From Lactococcus protaetiae (GTDB lineage Bacteria > Bacillota > Bacilli > Lactobacillales > Streptococcaceae): a stretch of 64,000 bases of DNA. The notes beneath the pieces are model-generated. The model was not told the DNA's origin, ran no database searches, and saw only the letters and a list, made by a program, of their open reading frames with translations. Below, piece after piece: positions 1 through 8,279 of the stretch (the stretch's first letter is position 1; every line of letters starts with the position of its first letter). The stretch lies in the NCBI RefSeq assembly GCF_006965445.1, contig NZ_CP041356.1:1550001-1614000 (forward strand), read 5' to 3'. Made by a program: the position numbers and the translations under genes.

Positions 1-36
1 TGGGGCACGAGGATTTCATGATGGCGATTGACCTAT
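1..36 (+). CDS. 3' end of an upstream gene (partial)
   Basis: One frame is open from the window edge to the TGA at 34-36, ending in the peptide HEDFMMAIDL. The stop overlaps the next start (ATG at 35) in the ATGA arrangement used repeatedly in this operon, so this is probably the tail of the preceding operon gene. Too little is present to name it; by operon logic it could lie downstream of trpE/G/D. Confidence 0.4.
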
Positions 37-301
37 GAACAAAATTTTCATAGAAATCGGTTTTGACCTTGACAATAATCGTTTTGGTTTTGGAAAAAGT
101 GTGGAAATTGAACACACTGACGGTAGCGAGGTGCGCATAAAAACGGCACCTCAAATTGATAAGCCGAAGTCCTATTATGTTAGAATTTGGATAGGGAAAA
201 GTGTCTTGATTTTTGATAGTCAAAGTCCACATTTTTCATTCAAAAAGAAAAGGCGTCGGAATTTTAAGTTTGTGATTGGGAAGTGGGGAGAGGAAATATG
301 A
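35..301 (+). CDS. DUF3977-like small protein
   Basis: An 88-residue soluble, basic protein. The pattern MNKIFIEIGF near the N terminus, YYVRIWIGKSVLIFDS in the middle and a Lys/Arg-rich KKKRRRNFKFVIG tail resembles my memory of the DUF3977 family in lactic acid bacteria; function unknown. The start overlaps the stop of the preceding partial gene and the TGA (299-301) overlaps the next ATG (298), so it is translationally coupled inside the trp operon. No catalytic motif is visible. Confidence 0.6.
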   Translation: MNKIFIEIGFDLDNNRFGFGKSVEIEHTDGSEVRIKTAPQIDKPKSYYVRIWIGKSVLIFDSQSPHFSFKKKRRRNFKFVIGKWGEEI

Positions 302-861
302 CAATAATCTATTTTATTCGGCACTCAGTGCCTGATTATGCGGATGGGATAGCTGATGGGGAACATCCTTTGACCGATGAAGGTTTGAAACGTGCCGATA
401 AGTTAGTTGAAATTTTTGAAGATATCAAAATCAATGAAATTTTTTCAAGTACTTATAAGCGCGCAATGCAGACGGTTGAGCCGATTGCAAAAGATAAAAA
501 TTTGGATATTCAAGAAGTCTATAACTTCCGTGAACGTGAACGAGGGCAACGAAAAATCAATTTTGATGAGCTTATAAAAAGAATGTGGGCAGATTTTTCG
601 TGGCAACCTGAAAATGGCGAGAGTTTGCAACAAGTACAAGAGCGAAATATTCATACACTGAAGCAGATTTTGACGGAAAATAAAGGGCAATCGCTCATTA
701 TTGGTACACATGGTACAGCGCTTTCAACCATTTTGAATTATTATGAGCCAAGTTTTAGTGTGACAGAATTTATGCGGATTGCAGATGTGATGCCTTATGT
801 GATTAGGCTGGATTTTGACGCTCTGGAATACTTGGGGAAGGAAGAAATAACGGAAATATGA
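298..861 (+). CDS. Histidine phosphatase family protein (phosphoglycerate mutase-like)
   Basis: The N terminus carries the phospho-histidine motif in the degenerate form IRHS (canonical RHG), followed by HPLTDEG and a second conserved stretch IIGTHGTALS that supplies the second catalytic histidine. Family members remove phosphate from small metabolites or proteins; the substrate is unknown here. I chose the ATG at 298 rather than the in-frame GTG at 283 because a GGGGAGAGGAA ribosome-binding site lies just upstream and the ATG overlaps the previous stop. Its own stop overlaps trpC (ATG 858). Length about 187 residues, usual for the family. Confidence 0.8.
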   Translation: MTIIYFIRHSVPDYADGIADGEHPLTDEGLKRADKLVEIFEDIKINEIFSSTYKRAMQTVEPIAKDKNLDIQEVYNFRERERGQRKINFDELIKRMWADFSWQPENGESLQQVQERNIHTLKQILTENKGQSLIIGTHGTALSTILNYYEPSFSVTEFMRIADVMPYVIRLDFDALEYLGKEEITEI

Positions 862-1640
862 ACATTGAACAGGGAAAATTTTTAGAGACTATCTTGGCAC
901 AGAAAGCGCAAGAAGTCGCAGAAATGCCAAACGAAGAAGTGGGGAAAGTGCGCAAAACCTACAAGCTCTATGACTTTTTGCGAACGCACACTGATCAGCT
1001 CCAAGTCATTGCAGAGTGCAAAAAAGCCTCGCCTAGTCTTGGCGACATCAACACCGAGGTGGATTTGGTAGCGCAGGCAAAAAGTTACGAAAAGGCAGGC
1101 GCAGCGATGATCTCGGTGCTGACCGACCCAGTGTTTTTTAAGGGCGATATTGAATATTTGCGTGAAATTTCTAATGCCGTTAGCATTCCGACGCTCAACA
1201 AGGATTTTATCATCGACAAAAAGCAGATTGACCGTGCAATCAACGCTGGTGCAACGGTGATTTTGTTGATTGTCGCTTGCTTTGCAAATGACGATGAAAA
1301 ATTGCGCGAGCTTTATGATTATGCAATTTCGTTAGGACTTGAAGTGCTGGTCGAAACGCATAATAAGCCCGAACTTGACCGCGCGCACGCACTTGGCGCA
1401 AAGATTATCGGCGTGAATAATCGTAATCTCAAGACATTCGAGGTCAGTTTGCAAAATTCGCTGGATTTGGTGCAATTTTTCAAGCCTGAAAATATCTATA
1501 TTTCGGAGAGTGGCATTTTTGGCACTGCCGAGGCAGAATTAGTTGCGGACGGTTTCAACGGAATTTTGGTGGGGACGGCGTTGATGCAGTCTGACAATGT
1601 TTTGTCAGCACTGACAGAATTGAAAGTAGAGAGAAGATGA
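858..1640 (+). CDS. trpC: Indole-3-glycerol phosphate synthase
   Basis: A 260-residue (beta/alpha)8-barrel enzyme that closes 1-(o-carboxyphenylamino)-1-deoxyribulose 5-phosphate into indole-3-glycerol phosphate in tryptophan synthesis. Family signatures are visible: IAECKKASPS at about 51-60 (catalytic Glu53 and Lys55/56; the usual form is EIKKASPS), NKDFI, the GVNNRNLKTF stretch near 185-195, and ISESGI before a phosphate-binding loop. The start overlaps the upstream stop and the stop (1638-1640) overlaps the next ATG at 1637. A TGTCAGCACTGACAG palindrome lies in its last codons and encodes part of LSALTE. Confidence 0.95.
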   Translation: MNIEQGKFLETILAQKAQEVAEMPNEEVGKVRKTYKLYDFLRTHTDQLQVIAECKKASPSLGDINTEVDLVAQAKSYEKAGAAMISVLTDPVFFKGDIEYLREISNAVSIPTLNKDFIIDKKQIDRAINAGATVILLIVACFANDDEKLRELYDYAISLGLEVLVETHNKPELDRAHALGAKIIGVNNRNLKTFEVSLQNSLDLVQFFKPENIYISESGIFGTAEAELVADGFNGILVGTALMQSDNVLSALTELKVERR

Positions 1641-1962
1641 ACACGATTATTTTGTGGATTGCTTGTCTTGGCAACTGGTTGCTTTTTGAGGGAACGCTGA
1701 TTCAAGCAATGATAGAGCTGAAAGATACCTCTGAAAAAGTAAAATTACTGCGTGCAAGGGGCTGGACAATCGTCTCATGGGGCGCCTGGTTATCTGCTTT
1801 AGCGGTTGGGAGGTAAGTCAAACGGTCGTTTTATGGTTAGTGTTTACTGCATTAGGTAGCGTCTTAACCGTTGGAATTACAACAAAAATTTTTTCAAGGG
1901 AGTTCGGGGGATTAAAAAATGAACATCAAAATCTGCGGGCTCCGCACAAAATCCGCTGTTGA
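1637..1962 (+). pseudogene. Small membrane protein, frameshifted (between trpC and trpF)
   Basis: The first frame (MNTIILWIACLGNWLLFEG...) is coupled to trpC by an ATGA overlap and stops at 1814-1816. The next frame continues as a hydrophobic segment (VLWLVFTALGSVLTVGITT) up to 1962, running into the start of trpF. Adding one G to the GGG at 1808-1810 joins the two into a protein of about 108 residues with three probable membrane segments. A small membrane gene between trpC and trpF is plausible for lactococci. Function unknown. The break belongs to the set of G-run deletions seen across the window. Confidence 0.6.
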
Positions 1963-2965
1963 TGAGGCGGTCAAAAATGGTGCGACACACCTTGGCTTTA
2001 TCCTGTCAAAATCGCGCCGTCAAATCACGCCAGAAGAGCTGTCAGTACTGACAGCCGATGTGCCGAAGTCGGTCAAAAAAGTTGGCGTATTCGTCAATGA
2101 ACCGATTGAATTTGTCAAAAATGCAGTGGCGACTGCTGGACTTGACCTTGTGCAGCTCCACGGTGACGAAGATATGAGCTATATTCGTCAGTTGTCAGTG
2201 CCTGTGATTAAAGCTGTCAGTGATTTTGCAAAGACCATCCAATACGAAAATGTTATTTTGCTTTTGGATAGCAGCTCAGGTGGCAGCGGTCAGTCTTTTG
2301 ACTGGCAATCTGTAAGTAGCAACGATTTCAAATTGCCCTTTTTTGTGGCTGGTGGATTGAATCCTGACAACGTGGTTAACGCGGTGCAGTATTTTCAGGA
2401 TTTTTCTAACTTCTATGGTGTGGATGTGTCGTCTGGCGTGGAAACGGATGGGGTCAAGGATTTGATGAAAATTCGTGCTTTCATCCAAAGTGCAAGTCTG
2501 GCACGTTATGACTATTTGCTGACAGCATTTCAGACTATCTCGCAAAAGCTCAATGCACATGGCATCATACCTTATCTGATGGGAAGCATTGCCACCCAGT
2601 TGGTGACTGGTTTTTCGACCAATCCTGATGATATCGACATTCAGCTTCGACTGTCTGATTTTGTGCAATTTGAGCGATTGTCAGTGCTGATGGAAGAGTT
2701 AGGCTACCATTTGATTGACCTGCATGAGCATAAGTTTGAAAAGGGTAATATTCATGTTGGTTTTGCCAATGTTGAAACGCTGGAAAGCTATGCTAACGTT
2801 GATTTTACAGCTTTATCAAAAAGTGAACTCGGCGAATTTTATTTGCCCAATCTTCAGCAAAACATCAAAATTTATGAGGCAGCAATCCACGACAGTTGGC
2901 GCAATGGTAAGCACAAAGATAAATTGATTTTAGAAAAATTAAAGGCGCTGGAAAATGGAAACTGA
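1919..2965 (+). CDS. trpF: Phosphoribosylanthranilate isomerase fused to a nucleotidyltransferase-like domain
   Basis: Residues 1-200 are a complete TrpF barrel: NIKICGL at the N terminus (catalytic Cys in KICGL), QLHGDE in the middle, and [11 protein letters not shown] then GVDVSSGVE near 160-190. It isomerises phosphoribosylanthranilate in tryptophan synthesis. Usual TrpF ends near 200; this one runs to 348 with a second domain whose LMGSIATQL...NPDDIDIQL pattern (about 218-240) matches the GS-x-D-x-D core of minor nucleotidyltransferase folds. A C-terminal extension on lactococcal TrpF may be genus-typical. The start is an ATG overlapping the upstream frame; the stop overlaps the acetyltransferase gene by 11 nt. 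A CTGTCAGTACTGACAG palindrome (2039-2054) encodes LSVLTA. Confidence 0.9.
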   Translation: MNIKICGLRTKSAVDEAVKNGATHLGFILSKSRRQITPEELSVLTADVPKSVKKVGVFVNEPIEFVKNAVATAGLDLVQLHGDEDMSYIRQLSVPVIKAVSDFAKTIQYENVILLLDSSSGGSGQSFDWQSVSSNDFKLPFFVAGGLNPDNVVNAVQYFQDFSNFYGVDVSSGVETDGVKDLMKIRAFIQSASLARYDYLLTAFQTISQKLNAHGIIPYLMGSIATQLVTGFSTNPDDIDIQLRLSDFVQFERLSVLMEELGYHLIDLHEHKFEKGNIHVGFANVETLESYANVDFTALSKSELGEFYLPNLQQNIKIYEAAIHDSWRNGKHKDKLILEKLKALENGN

Positions 2966-3488
2966 AAGCGAAGTAACCATTCGCCCCGTTCAAAAAGCGT
3001 ATTTACGAGAATTGTGGGAAATCAGCTATGGCCCAAAAGCCGATTTGAAATGGATGGACTACAACGGACCATATTTCCAAGACCCAATTTTGAGCTGGGA
3101 AGAATTTTCAGCAAAAATCACTCCCAAAATCAATCAACCGAATTTTGCACTGATTATCTATCAAAACCGCATTGTTGGGCAACTTTCGAGCTATTGGGAA
3201 GATGGCGACTTGCAAAAATGGCTGGAGTTTGGACTTGTCATCTATGACAGCAAACTTTGGGGTAAAGGCATTGGCAAAGGTGTTGTACCGATTTGGATGC
3301 AGCAACTTTTTGAAACTTATCCAGAAATCCAACACCTCGGCTTCACCACTTGGTCAGGAAATCCAGGTATGATGAGACTAGGTGAAAAATGCGGCTTAAA
3401 ACGTGAGGGACAAATACGCAAAGTTCGCTTTTGGCAGGGAAATTGGTATGATTCGGTGAAATATGGAATTTTGAGAGAAGAATTATGA
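2955..3488 (+). CDS. GNAT-family N-acetyltransferase
   Basis: A 177-residue protein with the GNAT layout: a beta strand with [18 protein letters not shown], then [19 protein letters not shown], an acetyl-CoA pyrophosphate-binding loop close to Q/R-x-x-G-x-G/A, and [27 protein letters not shown], typical of the RimJ/RimL-like subgroup. It probably acetylates a small amine or a protein N terminus; the substrate is unknown. It overlaps trpF by 11 nt and the following HAD gene by 4 nt, so it is transcribed with the trp genes, but nothing suggests a role in tryptophan synthesis. Confidence 0.85.
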   Translation: METESEVTIRPVQKAYLRELWEISYGPKADLKWMDYNGPYFQDPILSWEEFSAKITPKINQPNFALIIYQNRIVGQLSSYWEDGDLQKWLEFGLVIYDSKLWGKGIGKGVVPIWMQQLFETYPEIQHLGFTTWSGNPGMMRLGEKCGLKREGQIRKVRFWQGNWYDSVKYGILREEL

Positions 3489-4126
3489 CTAAGTTTAAAA
3501 ATATAAAATGGCTTTTCTTTGACCTGGGCTCCACACTTGTCAACGAAGAGAAAGCGCAAGAAGCACGAATCAGAGAAAGTGTGAAACTCCTTGCAGAGCA
3601 AGATATTTCAATGACTGAACAACAATTCTTTCAAGAAATGTGCAATGCTTCAAAACGTTATGAATCGCAATATTTTACAGTCATGAAAAACTTAGGGAGC
3701 GACAAAATAGCGCCCTATCCTCATCAATTTGAGCAACTCTATGCAGAGACCTTACCGCTCTTAGACAAATTGCGACAGTACTATAAAATAGGAATCATTG
3801 CCAATCAATCGCTGACAGGTGCAGAACTTTTGAAAAAATGGCAGTTACAAGATAAAGTGGATTTTATTCATTCATCCGCAGACCTTGGTATCGCAAAACC
3901 AAACTTGGAAATATTCAAAATAGCACTGAAATCCAGTGACTGTGAACCAGAAAATGCTTGTATGATTGGAGATAGACTGGATAATGATATTTTTCCAGCC
4001 AAACAACTTGGAATGAAAACGATATGGGTCAAACAAGGCTTTGGAGCTTATCAAGTGCCAATTTTAAAGGCTTATGAACCAGATTTGGAAGTTGAAAGTT
4101 TGAAAGAGTTGTTTGATTTGTTATAG
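3485..4126 (+). CDS. HAD-superfamily hydrolase
   Basis: A 213-residue haloacid dehalogenase-like phosphatase. Motif I reads FFDLGSTL: the nucleophile Asp is present, and the usual second Asp is Gly, a variant seen in some HAD subfamilies. Motif II is IIANQS, motif III the Lys in GIAKPNLEIF, and motif IV IGDRLDNDIFPAKQLGMKTIWV. A four-helix cap is expected between motifs I and II. The substrate is unknown. The start overlaps the acetyltransferase stop (ATGA). The second acidic residue is missing, so activity could differ from a classic phosphatase. Confidence 0.8.
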   Translation: MTKFKNIKWLFFDLGSTLVNEEKAQEARIRESVKLLAEQDISMTEQQFFQEMCNASKRYESQYFTVMKNLGSDKIAPYPHQFEQLYAETLPLLDKLRQYYKIGIIANQSLTGAELLKKWQLQDKVDFIHSSADLGIAKPNLEIFKIALKSSDCEPENACMIGDRLDNDIFPAKQLGMKTIWVKQGFGAYQVPILKAYEPDLEVESLKELFDLL

Positions 4127-4143
4127 ATTGAGGAGGATAAAAA

Positions 4144-4548
4144 ATGTCGTATTCAACATCTGGCATAGACCACTTCGGTCTGACCGTGAAAGATTTAACA
4201 GCCAGCAGCAACTTTTTCATCAACTGCTTAGGTTTCGAAAAAGTTGGCGAGCGCCCAGAATATCCAGCGGTGTTTGTCGCGGATAGCGCGGTCATGATCA
4301 CGCTCTGGCAGGCAAAAGATGATGCTGAGACTCTGGATTTTGATCGACAGCATCATGTTGGACTCCATCATCTCGCTTTTCGTGTTCAAAATCATGAGCA
4401 ACTCGACCAGTTATTTGCCAAAATAAAGAACTGGCAAGCTATCAAGATTGAGTTTGCACCAGAAAACCTCGGCACAACAGAAGCGCGCCATTTTATGATT
4501 TACGAACCAAGCGGAAATCGGATTGAATTTATTTCGAGAAATGCTTGA
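4144..4548 (+). CDS. VOC (glyoxalase/dioxygenase) family protein
   Basis: 134 residues with a vicinal oxygen chelate fold: two babab modules beginning IDHFGLTVKDL and HVGLHHLAFRV, and ending FMIYEPSGNRIEFIS, which contains the last metal ligand (Glu). Metal ligands visible are His in the first strand, His in the LHHLAF strand and the final Glu. Members act as glyoxalases, dioxygenases or fosfomycin-type thiol transferases; the exact reaction is not predictable. A strong GAGGAGG site precedes the ATG with a 17-nt gap from the HAD gene, so it remains in the same operon. Confidence 0.85.
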   Translation: MSYSTSGIDHFGLTVKDLTASSNFFINCLGFEKVGERPEYPAVFVADSAVMITLWQAKDDAETLDFDRQHHVGLHHLAFRVQNHEQLDQLFAKIKNWQAIKIEFAPENLGTTEARHFMIYEPSGNRIEFISRNA

Positions 4549-4571
4549 AAATCAATGCTGAAAGGAGCAAA

Positions 4572-5444
4572 ATGCCAGAAATCATCACGACAAAACAGGG
4601 AAAAATCGAAGTAGAGATAGAAGGAACAGGACTTCCAGTTATTGCTATCCATGGCAGTCCTGGCGGCTGGGACGGTGCAAAAATGATGCATGATTTTTTA
4701 CCATCAGACAAATTTCAAAAAATTGCCTTTTCACGACCCGGTTATCTCGGAACACCGCTAAATGGAAAAAATGATTCGATTGACCACGAAGCTGATTTGA
4801 TTGCCAGCTTGCTAGAAAGTTTACAGATAAAACGTGCGGCAGTTTTGGCATGGTCAGGTGGCGGTCCGTCTGCTTACCGTTTGGCGGTGCGCTATCCAGA
4901 GCAGATTTCGACCATGGTGATGATTGCCGCAGTGAGTGAGCGCTGGATTTGCCCACCTTATCCCGCATCCGACAGGTTTCTTTACGGCACAACCTTTGGG
5001 AAATCTCTTGTTCATTTTCTGGCAAATGTTGCACCAAAACAGATCATCAGCGGTGCTTTGGCAGGTGAGGGAAAGCTCAGCGATGCAGAAGTCCAGAAAC
5101 AGACAGAAAACGTGATGGCGCATCCAGCGCAGCGTAAAGCCGTTCTTGATGTGGCAAAAACCATGAACTGGGTCGGCAAACGAAAGCCAGGCTGGGACAA
5201 TGATGTGAAAAATTATGCCAAAATCGACAGCCTAGAGTTAGAAAAAATCCGCTGTCCAGTGCTTATTGTTCAAGGTGAGGTCGATACTGATGTGCTTCCT
5301 TTTTACAGTGAAAATGCACACAAATGCCTGAACAAGAGTCAACTTATCATGGTAAAAAATGGCACACACCTTGCATTCTATGCCCATCCTGACGCAGAGA
5401 AAATTCAAGCACAAGCTGAAAGGTGGTTTTTGGAGCATTTATGA
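4572..5444 (+). CDS. Alpha/beta-fold hydrolase
   Basis: About 290 residues. The oxyanion-hole strand reads VIAIHGSPGG, the nucleophile elbow is AWSGGGPSA (Ser in G/W-x-S-x-G form), an acid is likely in VQGEVDTDV, and the catalytic His is in NGTHLAFYAHPDA. This is the usual Ser-Asp-His layout of esterases and proline iminopeptidase-like enzymes; the substrate is unknown. The ATG at 4572 is preferred over an upstream TTG because AAAGGAGC lies 6 nt ahead of it. The stop overlaps the next gene's start (ATG 5441). Confidence 0.85.
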   Translation: MPEIITTKQGKIEVEIEGTGLPVIAIHGSPGGWDGAKMMHDFLPSDKFQKIAFSRPGYLGTPLNGKNDSIDHEADLIASLLESLQIKRAAVLAWSGGGPSAYRLAVRYPEQISTMVMIAAVSERWICPPYPASDRFLYGTTFGKSLVHFLANVAPKQIISGALAGEGKLSDAEVQKQTENVMAHPAQRKAVLDVAKTMNWVGKRKPGWDNDVKNYAKIDSLELEKIRCPVLIVQGEVDTDVLPFYSENAHKCLNKSQLIMVKNGTHLAFYAHPDAEKIQAQAERWFLEHL

Positions 5445-5730
5445 TAAATAAAATCAGTTGTTTTGGAAATACGGCTTCGGGCAAGAGCTATCTCGCCGAA
5501 AAGCTCGCTCAAGAGCTAGATTTGCCACATTTTTCATTGGATAAACTTTATTGGCAGGAAAATTGGACGCACTGCACGAAAGCTGAATTTTTAGCAGAGC
5601 AAAGGAAAATTCTTGCCGGGGAGTATTGGGTGCTTGACGGCACCTTTGCAGAATGTGGCTTAGCTGAGCGTATCGAGCGTTCAGAACTCGTGGTATTATT
5701 AGACAGCAAGCCACTTGATTGCTTTACCAA

Positions 5731-5852
5731 GCAAGTGGCTGCTAAATCTCCCACCTCTTAGGTGCGAGATTTAGCAGCACTAAGCTTTGCATTCATTCTA
5801 CTAACATCAGTAGGGGAGAAAGCTTCCCTACTGATGAAGTAATCACTTCAAA
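5731..5852 (+). mobile_element. Non-autonomous palindromic element (copy A)
   Basis: A 122-bp insertion with a GCAAGTG left end and a first hairpin (CTCCCACCTCTTAGGTGCGAG). The core AGCAGCACTAA is followed by a right-end hairpin (AGTAGGG...CCCTACT) and the tail GATGAAGTAATCACTTCA. It has no terminal inverted repeats of the DDE type; hairpins near both ends resemble IS200/IS605-type single-strand transposons. Its removal exactly restores the kinase reading frame (ACC AA|A CGT). Confidence 0.75.
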
Positions 5853-5952
5853 ACGTGCCTTGAAAAGACGGGGAAACGAAACAGAACGTTTGCCAAATGG
5901 AGCAGATGATCAAAAATTAGGCTTTTTCCGTAGCATACAATTTTTATCAAAC

Positions 5953-6069
5953 CAAGTGCATGCTAACATCCCCATCTCTTAGGTGGGGGATGAAGCAGCA
6001 CTAACTTTGAATTTCGCCCGACTAAATTCAATGGGAGTTGAAACTCCCATTGAATAAGTCTTGACTTCA
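5953..6069 (+). mobile_element. Non-autonomous palindromic element (copy B)
   Basis: About 117 bp with the same order as copy A: CAAGTGCATGCTAAC, a CCCCATCTCTTAGGTGGGG hairpin, GCAGCACTAAC, then a right-end hairpin CAATGGGAGTT/AACTCCCATTG and the tail AAGTCTTGACTTCAT. It lies 100 bp from copy A in the same gene and orientation. The right end belongs to a different sequence subtype from copy A although the left end is shared. No transposase is encoded. Confidence 0.75.
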
Positions 6070-6231
6070 TTTGATATTTTAACTTTCAATCTTCGTGACC
6101 GTAGGAAAATCCTAAAACTCACGCATCGTTTTCCTGAAAAACTTGTGATTTTACAGGATTGGAGCGAGGAGGAAAATTTAATCAATCGGCTCATGGGACA
6201 ATAACATGAATAGATAAGAGGAGAACAAAAA

Positions 6232-7475
6232 ATGATCTACAACCAACCAGACGAACGCGGCTTTTACGGCAAATTCGGTGGACAATTCGTCCCTGAAACG
6301 CTGATGACGGCGGTCAAAGAACTCGAAACGGCTTACGAAGAGAGTAAGCAAGACCCTGATTTTCAGGCAGAGCTGGATTATTTGCTCAAAGATTATGTTG
6401 GACGTGAAAATCCGCTCTATTTCGCAAAACGTTTGACCGAATATGCAGGTGGCGCCAAGATTTACCTGAAGCGCGAAGACCTCAATCATACTGGTGCGCA
6501 CAAAATCAACAACGCGCTTGGACAAGTCCTACTCGCGCGCAAAATGGGCAAAAATAAAGTGATTGCTGAGACTGGCGCAGGACAGCACGGGGTCGCAACG
6601 GCAACGGCGGCGGCACTTTTCGGCATGGAATGCACGATTTATATGGGAGAAGAAGATGTCAAGCGTCAGGCGCTCAATGTTTTTCGTATGGAGCTGCTGG
6701 GGCGAAAGTTCACAGCGTGACGGACGGTTCGCGCGTGCTCAAAGACGCGGTCAATGCGGCTCTGCGTGCGTGGGTGGCAAATGTCGAGGACACGCACTAT
6801 GTCATGGGATCCGTCCTTGGACCACACCCTTATCCTGAGATTGTGCGCGACTATCAGGCGGTCATCGGGCGTGAGGCGCGAGCGCAATTTCTCGAAAAAG
6901 AGGGCAAACTGCCTGACGCGCTGGTCGCCTGTGTCGGCGGCGGTTCAAACTCGATGGGGTTGTTCTATCCTTTTGTCAATGACGAAAGTGTCGAAATGTA
7001 CGGCGTTGAGGCGGCTGGTTTAGGTGTTGATAGCCCTTACAATGCGGCAACCATCACCAGCGGTCGCCCTGGCATTCTCCACGGTCAACTGATGGATGTC
7101 CTGCAGGACGAAAATGGTCAAATCCTCGAAGCTTTCAGTATTTCTGCGGGTCTGGACTATCCAGGCATCGGTCCTGAACACAGCTATTTCAACGCGATTG
7201 GACGAGCAAAATACGTCGATATTACCGACGATGAAGCGGTCGAGGCTTTTCAACTCCTCAGTCGTCAAGAAGGCATTATCCCAGCGCTCGAAAGCTCGCA
7301 CGCCATTGCCTACGCGGTCAAACTCGCCAAGAAACTCGGCAAAGAAAAGAGCATGATTGTCTGCCTGTCTGGTCGTGGCGACAAGGACGTTAATCAAATC
7401 AAAGAACGTCTGGAAACTGGCGAGACGAGTTTGGAGCATTATGAAAAGATGTATAAAAAAGACATTGAGAAATGA
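6232..7475 (+). pseudogene. trpB: Tryptophan synthase beta chain, frameshifted
   Basis: Full-length TrpB sequence (about 414 residues) in two frames. The first frame has [10 protein letters not shown] and [20 protein letters not shown] with the pyridoxal-phosphate Lys in HK, and ends at 6720. The second frame resumes at [20 protein letters not shown] and continues through the phosphate loop GGGSNSMG and the end SGRGDKDV. A single G missing from the GGGG at 6699-6702 explains the break (LLGAKVHSV restored). The enzyme would condense indole with serine. If the lesion is real the strain should be a tryptophan auxotroph; it more likely belongs to the window-wide G-run deletions. A GAGGAG site precedes the ATG. 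Confidence 0.9.
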
Positions 7476-7492
7476 ATGAGAGCAAATAAAAA

Positions 7493-8014
7493 ATGAAAAA
7501 CTCAGCATTAATCGTGGTAGATTTGAACGCTGGCATTCAAAAAATTGCGAAACACCCCTATCCGCACAGTTGGACGGAGATTGAGGCGAACAATCGCGCG
7601 CTGATGACCGCTTTTCTGACGGAAAATTGTCCTGTTTATGTGACTAGCGTGCAACCCAAATTTTTGCTTAAAAGTTGGGGACGAGCCTTTGGAAAACAGC
7701 TCATCACTGACATCTCAGGTGCCCGCGAAGTCGTCAAATTTGGTCCGTCAATTTTCACGCAGTCTGACGCAGGTTTAGTTGAAAAGTTGAAAGCACAAGG
7801 CATCACGAAAGTTTTCTTTTCAGGAATTTCTACAAGTAATGGCGTTTTTAAATCAGCAAAAGATGCCGTAGCGCAAGGGTTTGACGTGGTGCTCGTGAGT
7901 GACGCAACGGCGGATAGAAGTGCTCCTGGTTATGAAAAAATTATCAAAGATGAGTTTCCAAAGATTGGAGAAATCCAGACGACAGAGGAAATTTTGGTAA
8001 AAAATGAGCGATAA
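7493..8014 (+). CDS. Isochorismatase/cysteine-hydrolase family protein
   Basis: 173 residues with the family's SALIVVDLNAGI N terminus (catalytic Asp) and a Lys-containing VVKFGPSIF segment. At the position where cysteine hydrolases carry the catalytic Cys (G-x-x-T-x-x-C-V) the sequence is GISTSNGVFKSAKDA, with Gly instead of Cys. It may therefore act like true isochorismatases, which lack the Cys, or be inactive as an amidase. It lies directly after trpB, 17 nt downstream, and its stop overlaps the next small gene. Confidence 0.8.
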   Translation: MKNSALIVVDLNAGIQKIAKHPYPHSWTEIEANNRALMTAFLTENCPVYVTSVQPKFLLKSWGRAFGKQLITDISGAREVVKFGPSIFTQSDAGLVEKLKAQGITKVFFSGISTSNGVFKSAKDAVAQGFDVVLVSDATADRSAPGYEKIIKDEFPKIGEIQTTEEILVKNER

Positions 8015-8242
8015 AAAAAGGATGTTTCGCCCTCGACGTTTTGGTTGGGGGTTGAGACCGCAGACAAAAAGGGGGGTTTCATTATCGCTTGGTTGATACT
8101 ATTTGTTGTACCAGTGGAAATTGCTGCTTTGTTATTCAAATCACAGCTAGGCATACTGTTAGGATTAATTTGGGCGATATTGGGTAGCATTTTACTCACA
8201 ATTTTTGTTGTAATTTATTTGAGAAAACATTATTGTGATTGA
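8004..8242 (+). pseudogene. Small two-segment membrane protein, frameshifted
   Basis: Starting at the ATG at 8004, which overlaps the hydrolase stop, the frame reads MSDKKRMFRPRRFGWG. The continuation VETADKKGGFIIAWLILFVVPVE...IFVVIYLRKHYCD lies in the next frame. One G missing from the five-G run at 8047-8051 restores a 79-residue protein. It has a basic N terminus and two hydrophobic helices (about 31-47 and 52-72). I do not recognise the family. It is another instance of the G-run deletion pattern. Confidence 0.65.
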
Positions 8243-8279
8243 GGAAAGTTATGAAAACACTGAAAAGCAGGCGGACACA

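Larger units (their letters stand above)
5441..6204 (+). pseudogene. AAA/adenylate kinase-like P-loop protein, split by two repeat elements
   Basis: The N-terminal part has a Walker A loop (GNTASGKS) then LDKLYW and WVLDGTF, as in the FlaR/topology-modulation-like small kinases. The frame is interrupted at 5731-5852 and again at about 5953-6069 by two palindromic repeat elements. Removing them (122 and 117 bp) joins three pieces in one frame: ...CFT + KRALKRRGNETE...FLSN + FDILTFNLRDRRKIL...INRLMGQ, giving about 174 residues, the size of intact relatives. So this is a recently disrupted gene and not a chance frame. It overlaps the hydrolase upstream and is followed 27 nt later by trpB. Confidence 0.85.

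Noticed and set aside
6206-6217. MNR mini-ORF just before trpB as an attenuator leader
   Set aside because: Only three codons, no Trp codons and no alternative hairpins; trp attenuation would lie upstream of the window.
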